Positions 8,991 to 21,020 of a stretch of DNA of 64,000 nt are shown here, one piece after another; within the stretch, counting starts at the first letter, position 1, and every line of letters starts with the position of its first letter. This DNA comes from Symbiodinium sp. CCMP2592 (lineage: Eukaryota; Sar; Dinophyceae; Suessiales; Symbiodiniaceae): positions 124,001 to 188,000 of the forward strand of contig CAJNDT010006012.1 in NCBI GenBank assembly GCA_905221615.1, read 5' to 3'. The position numbers were made by a program, and so were the translations under genes. The notes beneath the pieces are model-generated. The model did no database searches. It was given only the letters and a program-made list of their open reading frames with translations, and had not been told where the DNA came from.

Positions 8991-10326
8991 CCACACCCCC
9001 CCAGGCGGTTTCTAAGTGGGCGTTATTACCTAAGGGCTGCTATGAGGGCCTTCAAAACCAGGGTGTGGTCTGCAAACTAGTGGTGCCCGGAATTATGCGT
9101 ACAACACATCTTTGCGGCCTGGTGGGCCAGTTTGGGTTTTAGGGTTAAGGTTTGGCATGTAGGGTTTTACGGTTTGGGGGATTATACGAAAAGGCCCAAT
9201 TGCCCGTACTTGAACCATGCAGCGGCAATCGAAACCTTAAAGCCTTAACGGGTTCTACCGTGAAAACCATGAGTTGCTGTGCGCAGACTTTGTTTGCAGT
9301 TCTTTCTTTGAATTACGACTGTGGCAAGCGCAAACTCATGCATCGCCATCATGTTCGTGCTTATAATTATCAACGACTGCAGCATCTGCCGTGGCACGAG
9401 AAAGTCTTATAGGTTCACAGTCAGCTCTTACACGTGTGGATGCTGGCACCCATATGCGCGAGTGCATATCAACACCTAACTACACCCGCATCCTGAAGAG
9501 CCTACTTGGTAACTGGGCGGCCCCCCTTTAGGTCAACAAAACGTCGAGGTCTCGGACATTGTTTTAGACATGAGGTTTCTTGAAAACTCATTCATCCGCA
9601 CGATGTTAAACCCTGACGTAGACATGGTCATAGTAAGATCCCCTGGACCTCCAATATTCGGAAACTCTAAGCCCCTAAGAAGCTCAGGAGCTATCCTTAA
9701 ATCCAGCTAACAAGACTCCAGGAATCTAAAAGCCACAGCACCCAAAAAAACACACAGGCGGATATACAACCTCTTCCGGCTGTCTGGGAGTTTGGGCGTT
9801 TTGGCTTCTGGAGTTTAGGCTTTAAGGGTTTCGGCTCAAGGGTTCATACAGGTTGTCAGGGTTCTAGGATTCAGCGAGCAGGGGTAGCAAGGGTTTATCC
9901 TCAGATTCAAGTTTAGGCGTGTGCGTTTGCTTCTTGGGATTTACGCAGAACTGCTAATACTGCTATCGCTACTGCTGCTGCAGCGACAACGGTGATTGCT
10001 AGACTGCTACAAGACTACACGACTAATTAATTACGACACAACACCAACACCACGACGACTACTCATAGTACTCCTACCTCGACGACGACGGCGACGACGA
10101 CTGATACCACTGCTACTCCTGCTACAACGATGCTGACGACGATGTACAAAAAGCACATGTTGGTGGGCCTGTGGCGTGTCCGGTTACGGAATGCAGTTTT
10201 GCGGCTTGCAGTTTTACTGAAGCCTGTGCAAAATGCCCAGGAACTCTAACTGTTTAGAGTTGATGAAGAACGAAATGAACCCCACTGGCCACTGTGCAGA
10301 ACAAAAAGTTCTAGGCGGAATGCATA
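8991..10326. other. Unique sequence, no gene recognised
   Basis: Only short open frames without convincing content. 9975-10150 is a degenerate trinucleotide tract (CTGCTGCAG, CGACGACGGCGACGACGAC). Confidence 0.5.
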
Positions 10327-10362
10327 TATATATATATATGTAAATATACATATGTATATCAC
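10327..10362. repeat. TA microsatellite
   Basis: TATATATA tract with short interruptions. Confidence 0.85.
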
Positions 10363-10386
10363 GATAGGTACATACATTGTTTATTT

Positions 10387-10568
10387 GTTGGTCCCGTCTG
10401 AAGAGGGCGGATCAGGGACAATGTCTGATTTCTCGTGAGCTTGGGAATGATTTCGCCCGAGACGAACAGGCAACTGTAGTGCATTTCGGAAGCCAGCTGA
10501 TCGCGGTGGAAGTAGGTCGTAGGATTGAAAGCATCTCTTGAGTATCCCATCTGAGCGAGTCAAAGTAG
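10387..10568 (-). pseudogene. Inverted copy of part of exon 7118-7403
   Basis: The minus strand repeats, at roughly 90 percent identity, the sequence that starts CTACTTTGACTCG at 7128. The shared reading DGILKR.FQSYDL.P.RSAG is kept, with a nine-base deletion near the start and a small insertion near the end. Its 5' edge abuts telomere-like sequence (10569-10605). It has no partner exons here, so it is probably a captured or duplicated exon fragment. Confidence 0.6.
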
Positions 10569-12041
10569 AGTTAGGGTTTAGGGTTTCGGGTTTAGGGGTT
10601 GAAGGTTTTACCCTAATCCCGAGGCCCGACCGATGCCCTAAAGATTCGAGTTGAGCGGCCTTGAGAGTTGTGGTACAGACCACATTTCCGCTTCGGGGAT
10701 GCTGTAAGTCGCCAGGGTTTGAGCTTCTCAAAACGTTTTACACCACGGGATTGGGGTTTAGGGTCTACGGACCGGCTTTGGGGTGGATGTTCTCTGCAGG
10801 GTGGCTTTGCCGTCCCAGGGGTTGAAGGATTCAGGGCTGTAGGATTTGGGGTTGTAACGTCACTGTCCATTTTGTTCTTTTTTTGAGGCTTTGTTTTTTG
10901 GTTCGGAGTTGTTTTTCTATGTTCAAACCTGAAGACATGAAGGTGAAATGGCATCGAGTTACACCACGTGTTGGATTTTCCAACCACACACCTCCTCAAA
11001 ATTTATAAACCACCTGGCTACAAGCTCGCAAATGCATGCTCGTCTGTAAGGAGGCACTCTGTCTCAAGCAATGCCGTCACACCTGAATCGCCATGTTCCT
11101 AGACCCTAAAATTACGCAAGCCAAGATCTCATGTTGACACATGTCCCTTTGCGATTATTTCGCAGAGACTGGATTTTTTTGACAGCAGCCGAGCTTGCAC
11201 TTACATCAATAGTCATCAAGCCAGTATGGAACTTTAGATCTTGCAGCCCACAGCAACTTTATGACAGTTGGAATATATATCGTCACCCTCCACCCCTCGA
11301 TTCGTCAGCAGGCAGACGGAATCCCAGCACCAATAATTTTCAAACCCATGTTGCAATTTTGTTGGAAGGCGCTTCCAGTTGAGGGTCCTTCAAGACTACG
11401 AAGTGGGAGTTTCCGAAATTAGGGGTACCTTATTTGGGGTCCTTATCATAATGATCAGACTATTCAGGGTACTATATTGGGGTCCCCTATTTTCGGAAGC
11501 CCCCAAATATACACAACTCTGCAAAGCCTTGCAAATCATCATTGGCAAAACGTAAAATTCTACAAGAACTTACAGACCCTACTCTTGTCCTTCAGGCCCC
11601 TTGTAGTATGCTGCAGAAGAGTCTCGGGGCACCCACAGCAATCTTAGTAAATCCTACACCAATTCCAAAATCCAAGACAGCCCTTCTAACCACCACTACA
11701 AAACCGACCTCATGAACCCATTACAACCCTAATCTAAATGGAACCTTCATAGCACAGAGCCCGTGGTGGTACCCTTTTATCGAGCCCCTTCTGAAGCCCT
11801 TGTGGAACTTCTGGAACCCTCGTAGAACTCTAGTCTTTTCGAACCCTCACAAACCTTAGCTTTTTTGAACCCTTCTATACTAAACCTGAAACCCTAAACC
11901 CTAAACCCCAAATAACAAGCTCTCAACCCTACTATAATGAACATAAACCCTACACCCCAAGCCTAAAGCCTAAACCCCAAACCCTAAAGCTCTAAACGCT
12001 CAACCCGTCCGGTCTTCGGGGGCCTTGTTAAGGGAATTGAT
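10569..12041. other. TTTAGGG remnant and unique sequence
   Basis: 10569-10605 is a TTTAGGG-type remnant; 11880-12000 is degenerate CCCTAAA. Between them lie a family B MITE (11405) and unique sequence in which I could not assemble a gene. Confidence 0.5.
11405..11504. mobile_element. Palindromic MITE, family B (GGGAGTTTCCGAAA)
   Basis: GGGAGTTTCCGAAATTAGGG on the left mirrors CCCCTATTTTCGGAAGCCCC on the right. Other copies: 18927, 43482, 60317. Confidence 0.8.
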
Positions 12042-14529
12042 TTGGGCAGTGCTGGGCACGAAGCTATCGGATTGCGCCCAACGATTCCCGTCAATTGTTT
12101 GAAGCTCTCTATGGCCTTCTTCATGTGCGGGGACGTACCGTTTCCTTTACGGCGCATGCGTGCTGTCAGCGGACGCATAAGGCATCGAACATGGACGAAA
12201 AAGCGACCGGGCACTGGCGCGAACAACGATCGCTGGAATGCCGCTGCGTTGCTTCTGCTTAAAGCTTCGTGCGGCGTACGCATCAATGCGAGAGTGGCTG
12301 AGCGAGCTGGTCCCATGTTCAGGGGGTTGCAAGCGAAGAACACTTCTGAGAGCCGCCCGGAGGCTGAAGAGGCTTACCGCTCGGCCCTGGAATACTTGCG
12401 TCTGCGGGGCTTCGGCGAGATTGTGGATGCTCCGGAGGAAGGCTTGCCCATCTTCATAAACGGCATCAAGCGCAATTGCCAGACTCCTGCAGACAGCAGC
12501 TACGTCACGCAGGGGTACCATTGCTGCTCTTTGGCTTGCATGTTCTGGTGAAGAACCCGACTGCCGGTGCGGAAGTTTCTTGCAAAGGCCCGCACACTGA
12601 GACGCCAAAGCCGCCCGAGCGGCCTGCGCCCACTGCCACCTGCTGAGTCCAGTGAGGTTGTTGCGGAGAGCAGGGCTGCGCTGGCTGCGCGCGACGATGA
12701 CACAGTAATCCCCTTGACCAGCTTGGATCCGGTCGGGCTCTCCGAGGGTGACTCGAAGGTCATTGGAAAGACAACAAGCGGTGCTGGAAGCAAACCGCGA
12801 ACTCGGCAAGCTTCTGCAGCATGGCCGCCGCCCCAAGAGCGCTCGGATGAGCCGTTGGCCGATGAAGAAACAGGGCCGCAGGTTTGGGAGGTCTTTTTTG
12901 AGGGGGTGTTTGAACAGCTACACTGAGTTAAGACAGGAGGTGGAAGAGATCCTGGGCAAGCAGAAGGATCCGGGCATTTACACGTTCCAAGATCGCGGCC
13001 TGAAGCGCGAGGCTCCGTGCCAGCTGGCTCCGTGCCAGCTGCAAGGAAGACGCATGTAAAGACTGCACTCGTGAGGTCACGGCCTCCGTCCGATGGCATG
13101 AAGGGCGAAGGCTCCGCACTGTTCCTCGAAAGGTGTAAGGGAAGTTTTTTACAAGCAGCAAGCCTTTCTTTGCGGTGCGCATCGAGACAGCTGCAGCAGT
13201 ATGTGGCCAGAGAAAATGTGGCTCGACAGACGCAGACGCAAAAGAAGCTGCAGAAGCCAGGATGTGCCCGAATGGCAGAGGTAGGTGCGGCAGCAGAACC
13301 ATACCGTGTCCGGACCTTGGAACAGTGCCTGGAAGTCTCTCTGTACAGCTCTGCTTGTTGCCCAACCACGTGTGTGAGGAGACCCGCTGTTGCGTGGTGT
13401 GGACGTGCCCGGCATGGTTCGACGAGCTCGTGCAGCGCAGGGAAAGGTTATCAAGTCTGCAGTGGATGGGAAGCAAAGCATCCTCAGCAACGACTACACG
13501 GTGCTGACCGTGAGCTTCCGCGTGCCCAGTGAGCATGTGAGCTTGGCGCGCGACTCCCGCACGCGAGATGCCAGTCGGCCCAAACTGCACACCCTGACAC
13601 AGGAGCGCTTCGTCCAGGCTCTCCTGAACACTGAATCCGAGCAGAACGTGTCGCACGTGTTCACGTCCGCGAGTGAACTGGCGAAGACATGCTGTGGCCT
13701 GGATCTGAATCATCAGGTATGGCAACTCCACAAGGACTATGCCAAGGGCCTGGAAGCCTCAAGACGGAAGCTTTTTCCAGTAGCCAGACCGTGCGACGAC
13801 TCCGCGCACATGCGGCGTGCGTCGTATAGCGTGCTGCAGCAGCTCCTGCTCCCCGCCGTGGCCGCCGTACCGTGCCAGAGTCTCAGTGTGTAGCAGAGTG
13901 AACAGAGCGCAGTGCACGTCGGCGCATGTCCGCCTCACTATGATGTAAACATCCTAGTGCTATAGTTGTCGTTGGCGTGCGAGTAGTCGGGAGCATGGAC
14001 TCAGGCAAGAGGATCCGTTTGAAGATGGCAGGCAGGGGTGAGAGTGGTTCACCGTGAAAGTGTGGTCGCAATGCAGCAACACGTTCCTTGCCTTGCCTGC
14101 CAGGAAAAAGAAGAGCTGCTCACGGAAGGAGACTGCCTTCAAATGCCTGGACCACATCATCAGGACCGCGAGAGCGCTGCCCACCATCGTGCTCTTCGAC
14201 GTGGTGTGGAGCACGGCCTTTGCCTGGCTGGAAACTGTTTCCAAGAAGGCAGTGAAATACCTTACTTCAAACCACTTACTTCGATATGGTTCCGGTGGAC
14301 GGCCAGCGAAAGCAGCACGATGGGGAGCCTGTGGGGGAGACAAGCAGTGCTGGTTTGCAGGGTTGTGGTGCGGCTTGACGGGTACCTACCCCGGCACCGC
14401 TCCGGTACGCAGACCTTAAGAGAGTTTTCATTCGTATTGGCAGACGCGAGTCGCAAGTACGTGCAACACCAATCGGCATATTCGGTGCCATGCAAAAGCT
14501 GTACACGGAGGACTGGTGCACCAAATTGA
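12042..14529 (+). pseudogene. Frame-broken DDE-transposase-like gene
   Basis: A GC-rich 2.5-kb stretch with plus-strand coding character that changes frame several times. Readable parts in order: a stop-interrupted N-terminal part (12042-12926); KQSILSNDYTVLTVSFRV preceded by VDG (13451-13530), which fits the first Asp region of an RNase H-fold transposase; LFPVARPCDDSAHMRRAS (13771-13830), fitting a second conserved Asp block; CLDHIIRTARALPTIVLFDV in another frame (14140-14200); and YPGTA, continuing SGTQTLREF only after a frame change near 14400. I recall similar PGTASG..Q..E.F blocks in dinoflagellate transposase-like proteins. With this many breaks it is read as dead. Splicing could explain some changes, but no consistent set of introns was found. 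Confidence 0.5.
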
Positions 14530-14929
14530 ATTGGGCGGAAGAGCGAAGGTTTTGCAACGTGGCCAAGCCAGCCCGCCCAAGATTTGCTGAATAGTCAGAC
14601 ACTTCGGACGGCTGGTCGGTCGCCTGCAGCGGACTGAGTAACCGCGAGATGAAGCTGTCCGGCTTGCGGAACCTCTACAAGCTGTGGAGGTGCACGGACA
14701 AGTCGACCTGACTGCAGAAAAGCGGCATCCTCGTGTGAATCGTGTGCTTTCCAGAAAATGAGCAAACCGAATGCAAATACAGGAGCTGAAGCCCGGGGCA
14801 CCGAATTTGACCGAGGCAATGTTTGACCCAGACGGGGCAGGACACCGCTACTGAGTGTCAGCTTCGTGCGAACATGTCTTCGATAATGGAGGCCTGACTT
14901 TCGGATTTCGGATTCGTCTCCATGCAGGG
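14530..14929. other. Unique sequence after the transposase remnant
   Basis: No reading frame stands out. It may be the eroded 3' end of the transposon, because it keeps the higher GC content. Confidence 0.35.
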
Positions 14930-15960
14930 GTGTATCGCGGCGTGCCATCATGTGAGGCGGGGTAAGGTGGCATGCGCCAGCACGATTGCTGCGGTTGAAC
15001 CCCCCGTCGCCAGCACGTTGATGCACAGAAGTGCAAAGATTTGTCAGCTGGCGTTTCACTTCATCAGCGAGCAGTCTGCTGCACGAACAGAGAAACCAGC
15101 GTTCACCAGGTAGAGACGAAGACAAAGATCTTTCAGAAAGCCGAACAGTACGTAAGCGAGTCAAAAGCATGTCACCACACGAGGCGGACCTGGTGGTGTG
15201 CCATGCGCCGGCACGATGGCTGAAAGTTTATACTTTGCACACATCGTCAGGACGTTGATGCAAAGAAACGCAAAAGATGAAACCAGGCGATTCAGTTCGA
15301 GGAGTGTGTTGCACGAAGAGGGAGTAAGCAAGCGTCGCCGTATAGAGACGAAGTCTGTTGCACGAAGAGGGAGTAAGCAAGCCTCGCCGTATAGAGACGA
15401 AGTTACTGTGGACTCTGGACACAGAATGCCAGGATGTGAACCCACAGCAGCACGAAGGTTGTAAGTAGAAGTTTCAGTTCCTGAGCGATAAGTATGCTGC
15501 GCAAACAGGATGTAAGGAAGGTTCGCCATTTAAAGGTAAAGTGACAGTGGACGCAGGATGCCATAGCGAAGAGGATGTTCGAAGCAGGCCTGGTTACAAC
15601 ACAACGGAGCACTGCTGACCTATGCCGGAAGTGCCTGGCTTCGTCGGTGTGCCAGAAACCGAACCAGTGGTGTGGTTGGTGGCATGCCACAGCACCATTG
15701 CTGCAAGCCTCTATGTTGCACACGTCGTCAGCGCATTGACGCACAGCGCAAAGATTTGTCAGCAGGCATTTCAGTTCATCAGCGAGCAGTCTCTTTGACA
15801 AGCCGAACCAGTGGTTGGTGGCATGCCACAACACGAGTTCTGCAAGCCTCTATACTGCACACGTCGTCAGCACATTGACGCACAGCGCAAAGATTTGTCA
15901 GCAGGCGTTTCAGTTCATCAGCGAGCAGTCTGTTGCACAGACAGGGAGAAACTTCAGTGT
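14930..15960. repeat. Diverged tandem repeat, about 140-180 bp units
   Basis: Five to six diverged units sharing GGTGGCATGCCACA, GCACACGTCGTCAGCACATT, GACGCACAGCGCAAAGATTT, GTCAGCAGGCGTTTCAGTTC and ATCAGCGAGCAGTCTGTTGC. The two copies at about 15670-15800 and 15811-15950 are the closest. A short extra duplication of CACGAAGAGGGAGTAAGCAA lies at 15313-15400. Confidence 0.8.
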
Positions 15961-15984
15961 CAGTGCCTGTAATCGCAGAGCAAA

Positions 15985-16125
15985 AGACAGGGGGGTCAAC
16001 AAGCAGTGGGGGGACCAGGAAGAGCTCACGGGGGGGTCAGGCAGCAGTTGGAGGGGGTCAGGAACGAGCAGGGAGGGGGTCAACAAAAAGCTGCGGGGTC
16101 AAAAAAAGCGAGGGCGGGTCAAAAA
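15985..16125. repeat. G-run-rich tract
   Basis: Repeated GGGGGGTCAACAAG and GGGGGTCAGGAACGAGCAGG blocks. The closely spaced G-runs could form a G-quadruplex on the plus strand. Confidence 0.6.
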
Positions 16126-18634
16126 TAGATTCCCCCATTAATTTGGGAATTTCCCATAATGGGGGACTCTAATATAGTATCCTAAATAGTAGGATCCTTA
16201 ACCCCAAACCCTAAACCCTAGGCCCCCCCAAAAACCCTTCAAAGCCTCAGTTTACAGGTCCTTTGAGGGGGCTCCCCTCCTCCCGGCTCGCAGGCTTCAG
16301 TCAGATCTGGGGCTGGAGAGCGGTTTGCACAGCAGCTGGAGGCTTTGAGGGTTTAGGGGTTCAGGGTTTGGGGGTTGAGGGTTTAAGGATTATTTTGGGT
16401 TTGGGTCGATCCCTTTTTTGTAAGGGTTTGGAGGGTTTTATCCGGCTTGACAGGAGGGGGTTGAGAGGTTTCATAGCTTTTAGGTTTGTTTCAAAGGCCT
16501 CTTTCAGTGCTTTTTAACGTTTCATATCAAGGATCGTCAGGACAGGTCAAAAAGATGCCCTTTCTAGGATCATTCCCCCACAAAAGATAGGGGTCTTAGC
16601 TTTGCTCAGGCGTTTCAACGTGCCAAATTTGGGGCTTTGGGTCAGTCCCCGAGGTTTGGGCGGTCGGAGGTTCGGTTCCGGTTTGAGATTTGTTTTGGCG
16701 GTTAGGGTTTAAGGTTTGGGGTTTACCGGTTTAGAGTTTAGGGCTTAGGGTTTCGGTTTTGTTGTTGGGGATATGGGCTTTTTCAGTAGCCTGATGCAAA
16801 GATTTCTGCGAACGCATATATGTCGTGGAAGTAAACTTAGTCCAGTCTGTGCCGAAGGACCGAATAATAATGAGAAGCATAGGAGCTGTTCATTCTCCCA
16901 CCTGGCAGTGCAAGTTCGTTGCACGGACACAAGTCGAGAGATCGGCAGTCCTGTGATGTTTGCTATCCGGAAGCTTGCACCCTAAACCCTGAACCCTCGA
17001 CCTTTTGCACCTTCCGTCTTGCTTTTTCAGTCGCCAAGATTGTGAAAAGTGAGTGATCGCAGTTGTTGGGCAGGTCACCCATTCGACATTCTCGACTGCC
17101 GTAGAGATTGCCGTAACGATCGGAGTAGGGAGAATAAAGATTGTGTTGCTTGATCTATTTCGATTCGTTCAAGCACGGAAGCTTGAAGGTCGTAGCGGTA
17201 TGAGGAGTTTAGCATTCTTGACCTGCGACAGTCAAGGATGTGCTAGAATTTTAGCGAACGATGCTTCACTACATGTGGTCTTGTTTGCAGCAGGTAATCC
17301 GTTTGGGGAGTTGTCATGGCAGTAGCTGCAAGGACTGGAGGGGCAGGACTAGGTCAGCTATAGCTGGGATCGAATACGCAACATGGCACGTCCTGCGCTG
17401 ATTTCGGCTTCTTCGGACTTCAAGCGGTTGTGGATTTAGAGAGACGACGCGGAAGGTTGGAATTGGCGACTAGCAGAGCTTTTGCCATAACAATGGCCAG
17501 TTCGGGTATGGAATCCAAACAGTTTTGGCATTTGCCAGTGCGGCAGGGATTTTGGGCGTGCGTCGTCAGATGGTGGCATTCAGCCAGCTAGCCGATACCC
17601 AAACGGTGTCCGTCCGTGTGTTTTATCATGCTGGGGTCGCCTGCCTGCCTGTCTGGCGTGCCTGCACGCAACAAAGCAGACGGACGGACGGACAGACAGA
17701 GAGAGAGACAGAGAGACGGAGAGACAGAGAGAGACAGAGGGAGAGAGACAGGAATCCAGGCCTTTGATGGGCAGTGTGGCATAAACTACTCGCGCCAAGC
17801 GTGCGGTGGAGGGCCAGAACCCTCCACCAGAGCCGTGGCGAAAGAAAGAGAGATAGACGGAAGAGACAGAGAGAGAGAGAGAGACAGACCGCGCGAGAGA
17901 GAGAGAGAGAGAACAAAAACAACGAGAGCATGTGATTTTCGAAAGTCTCTTGGAGTAGGCGCTCTCCGGCACTGCTGTGCGGGCTGACGATGTGCACTGT
18001 GCCATGGTCAACAGGCGGCCAATGGTTTTTCGGGGTCAGGGCCTAGGCTCGGTAGGACACAAAGTTCTTGCATACTCGTCATTCAACGAGCAACGACAAG
18101 CACTTGAGATTAGAGTTTGTGGTTCACACCGGCCGGGGGAAGGCAGGGCTTCAGGTTCCGAATGTCGGGTTGTCGAGCACTGTGAAGGATGTTGTCGCGC
18201 ACTGTGTAGGATGCAGGGTCCGGGGGCCCATGCTTTCAACGAGTTTGGGGTTAAGAGCTCTGAATCGTTGATCAGGTGCCTGTTCCATGTGTCTTGGGAC
18301 AGCTGTCTTCCGCTGCGGGCTAGAGATAGGGCTTAGGGTTTTGGCCTTTCGTCCGTTCGGGCATGTCGTTTCTTGTTTCCGTTGTTCGTCGCAAGACCAG
18401 GACGGCTATTCGTAGCATTGCTCTTGCTATCGTTCTGATTTGCAAAGTTTATCTAGCCCACGGTCTAGCACGTGCAGCGATATCGCATGTGTGCGGCTAC
18501 TCAAGTTTATGATTCTGCATGGAGAGCATCTTCAGCTCTGGCCTTGAACCCTTAACCTTAAACCCTAAACCCTAAGCCCTAAGCCCTAAACCCCAACCCG
18601 TGATTGAGGTCTTCGGGCCTTCGGGGCTTCAGGT
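16126..18634. other. Mixed unique and TTTAGGG-like sequence
   Basis: TTTAGGG-like stretches at about 16340-16390 and 16700-16760, and a CCCTAAA run at 18548-18600. Forward open readings at 16773-16985 and 17083-17325 might be exons, but no joins were found. The rest is unrecognised. Confidence 0.4.
17680..17915. repeat. GA-rich simple repeat, two blocks
   Basis: CAGACAGAGAGAGA tracts at 17690-17760 and GAGAGAGAGA tracts at 17845-17915, separated by unique sequence. Confidence 0.85.
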
Positions 18635-18751
18635 ATTGGACTTGCGGTACAGCGGAGCATATTGCACTCGATACCCGTCCGACAGCTGTTTGTCTTCCAG
18701 GACAAAGCACTCAAGGAGTTGGGAAGCTTTGAACTGTCAACCAACCCTTAG
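18635..18751 (+). CDS. Exon-like island, unknown product
   Basis: A stop-free reading after the possible acceptor CTTCAG at 18632, with protein-like content (RSILHSIPVRQLFVFQDKAL, KELGSFELSTNP), ending at TAG. No partner exon was joined. Confidence 0.3.
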   Translation: MGLAVQRSILHSIPVRQLFVFQDKALKELGSFELSTNP

Positions 18752-18926
18752 CCCTGGGTTTCACGACGTCAGTTCCTGTGGTTTAGGGTTATGGCCCCCG
18801 CTTACTTAGACTCGGAGACCCCAAACCCCGAAGCCTAAGCTTCGAGTGCTGGGCGCTAGAATTCCAAACGCTCCAGCCTTCAAGCTCCAGGGACTTCTCT
18901 AGGTAGGGCTTTGGGACATTTTATAT

Positions 18927-19024
18927 GGGGGTTTCCGAAAATAGAGGACCTTAATATAGTACCTTAAATAGTAGTATCCTTATTATAAGGACCCTAAAGT
19001 AAGGTACCCAGAGTTTTCGGTAGC
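18927..19024. mobile_element. Palindromic MITE, family B
   Basis: GGGGGTTTCCGAAAATAGAG mirrors AGAGTTTTCGGTAGCTGC imperfectly. The middle carries CTTAAATAGTAGTATCC, a variant of the core shared with family C. Confidence 0.7.
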
Positions 19025-19500
19025 TGCTATAATATTTTCCTTTATTGGGCTTAATAGGATCTTATTTACTGATCTTTTTCAAAGGCGTCAGAAGCCACAC
19101 CTAGTTCTGTAAGCCTTGAACTCTGAGATCTACTATGGGCTTTTGAGCACCATACTTTAACACTTCTTTGGGGACCTGTTGCTTGAAGGGAACCATTATG
19201 AAATAAAAGTCTATACTTTCTTCTCCCTGGTTACTTCAAAGCCCGGTAAACTAATGTAGAGGTCTGACAGGTGAGTAAACATGCGCAGGTATCGTGCTCC
19301 AATATCATTGTGCCCCACAGCCCTTTTCTGGCTACTTATGCCCTTTCCTGTACCTCCGAGGCCATGATTCCCATGGCCCAAACCCCAAAATCCTAAACCC
19401 CAAACCCCAAGACCCTAAATTCCCATGGCTTCCGTGTCTCTGGGCCATGGACCTGGACTTCCGTTGCAACTCTGAGGCCCTCGCTCCTGCAACCTGCCAA

Positions 19501-19690
19501 ACATAGGGCCTAAATAATTACCTATACTATTTTGGGGTTCCTGATTATAACTATAGTATAATGGGCCCTAAAACCCTATTCTTTATTTTTAAGGCCCCTA
19601 TATTATAATACCCTTATAGTACCCCTTACAGTAACCCTTTTAAAGGAACCCTTAAGGATACCCTTTAAAGGAATAATATAGTCGCCCTTA
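19501..19690. repeat. Dispersed repeat, family J (long copy)
   Basis: Runs from GGGCCTAAATAATTACCTA through AGTATAATGGGCCCTAAAAC to CCCTTATAGTACCCC and TTTTAAAGGAACCC. The last part is the module found as an insertion inside two family I MITEs. Confidence 0.65.
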
Positions 19691-20013
19691 TAAGGCCCCC
19701 AAAATGCCCCCCCTTATGCCCCTGAGGTGGTTTGAAGTTTCGGGCTGGTCCAAGGTGTGGAGCTTGGGATAGTAGGGGCCTTACGCCTTCTAAGATAAGA
19801 GCTAGGCTGCCGGAGAATATTAAAACAGGTTAGGCCCTGAAAGAAGCGTGATAAAATGTAGAATAGGCTTGCGTGGAATATGAGAAGAAGGCTTTACTTG
19901 GTTGTGATGTATGTTGTGGTATAGTTTTGAAGGCTTCGCGTCGTCTGCCTCGGCCCGCTCTCAGGTGAAGCGTAGTCAGCCTCGACATCAAGACCCACTT
20001 AGCAGCTTCAAGT

Positions 20014-20097
20014 CCTTAAGCCCTAAACCCTGAACCCTAAACCCTGAACCCTAAACCCTGAACCCTGAACCCTAAACCCTAAACCCTATAAACCCTG
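20014..20097. repeat. CCCTAAA/CCCTGAA array
   Basis: Alternating CCCTGAA and CCCTAAA units, about 12 copies. 19700-20013 holds nothing recognised. Confidence 0.85.
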
Positions 20098-20389
20098 AAC
20101 TGGGGACTCGAGTTTTTCAACAGAGGCTCTGGAGCCCTGACGCCCCAGTGCTTAAGGGAATCTTTGCTATCATGGAAGAAAGCGTGCACAAAACAGCCCA
20201 AAACCCTAAAAAACCTACACCCCACAAGCACTAGAAAGGGACTTTTTTGCTTAGAGCTGGGATTTGCGGTTTAGGCTAGGGCCAATCTGCCTTGGCGGTT
20301 TGTGGTCCTGTTTATTGGGTTCAAACGAGGACGTTTCGGGGTCAAGGTACCCTAAATTTCCTTGAAACCGAGGCCTCAAAACCCAGATT

Positions 20390-20574
20390 GGGTGGTTGTG
20401 AGTTTTAGGGTCCCTTTTTGGGTCCTTATGATAACACGGCACCTGATTAGGGTACCGAAAAACGGGGCCACAATTTTGACAACAACCCACATAGAAGTGG
20501 TGATCCTCCCCATTGGCCTTAAAACCCAGATTGGGTGGCCCAAAAAGGGGACACAGTTTTGACAACTACCCATA
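20390..20574. mobile_element. Family G MITE plus an adjacent half copy
   Basis: 20390-20489 is an inverted repeat (GGGTGGTTGTGAGTTTTAGG facing CAATTTTGACAACAACCCA). It is followed by a second right end at 20520-20574 (CAGTTTTGACAACTACCCAT), suggesting nesting or tandem partial duplication. Confidence 0.7.
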
Positions 20575-20765
20575 TGCGGAATCCCACCCAGGCATGCTTC
20601 GCAGAGAGCCTGGCCGGGCTTGTTGTGGAACCTGGGTGCCAACAGAGATCCGGGGTTCGCAGTTTGGGGTTAGGGATTCTGGAAGGGTTCCTTTAAGGGT
20701 CCCTTGAAAGGGCTCTTTAGGGATTCTGGTGCTTATTTGAAGGGCTGCTTTAAAGGGATCTATTA

Positions 20766-20860
20766 GAAGCTGCCCCCACCCTGTAATAGTGACTATAAGG
20801 ATTATAGTAAGGCCCTACTATATTCCTATTATACCACTGTTACAGGGTTGGGGCAGCTTC
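20766..20860. mobile_element. Palindromic MITE, family D (hAT-like)
   Basis: GAAGCTGCCCCCACCCTGTA mirrors TACAGGGTTGGGGCAGCTTC. No target duplication is visible for this copy, unlike those at 21721 and 50437. Confidence 0.8.
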
Positions 20861-20929
20861 TCAGTTTGGGGTTTAAGACCCTCGGCTTTCGGGTTCAGGG
20901 TTAGGGGTTCAGGGCTTGGGGCTTAGGGT

Positions 20930-21020
20930 TTCGGGGGCTTTGGATTAAGGCCGCAAAATGTTGGGATTTCCTGTAGATTACGCTTCAGGGTTGAGGCCAT
21001 TGGGTTTCCAACTTTTGGGA
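20930..21020. repeat. Dispersed repeat, family P
   Basis: Shares GATTAAGGCC, TGGGATTTCC and GGTTTCCAACTTTTGGG with 50630-50723. That copy has an inverted GAAAGTTGGA left arm, so this looks like a MITE that has lost its left end. Both copies lie 70-100 bp downstream of a family D element. Confidence 0.55.

Noticed and set aside
12500..13731. Long minus-strand open frames (267 and 289 residues)
   Set aside because: They overlap each other and the plus-strand transposase-like readings and have no recognisable motif. They look like mirror frames of GC-rich coding sequence.
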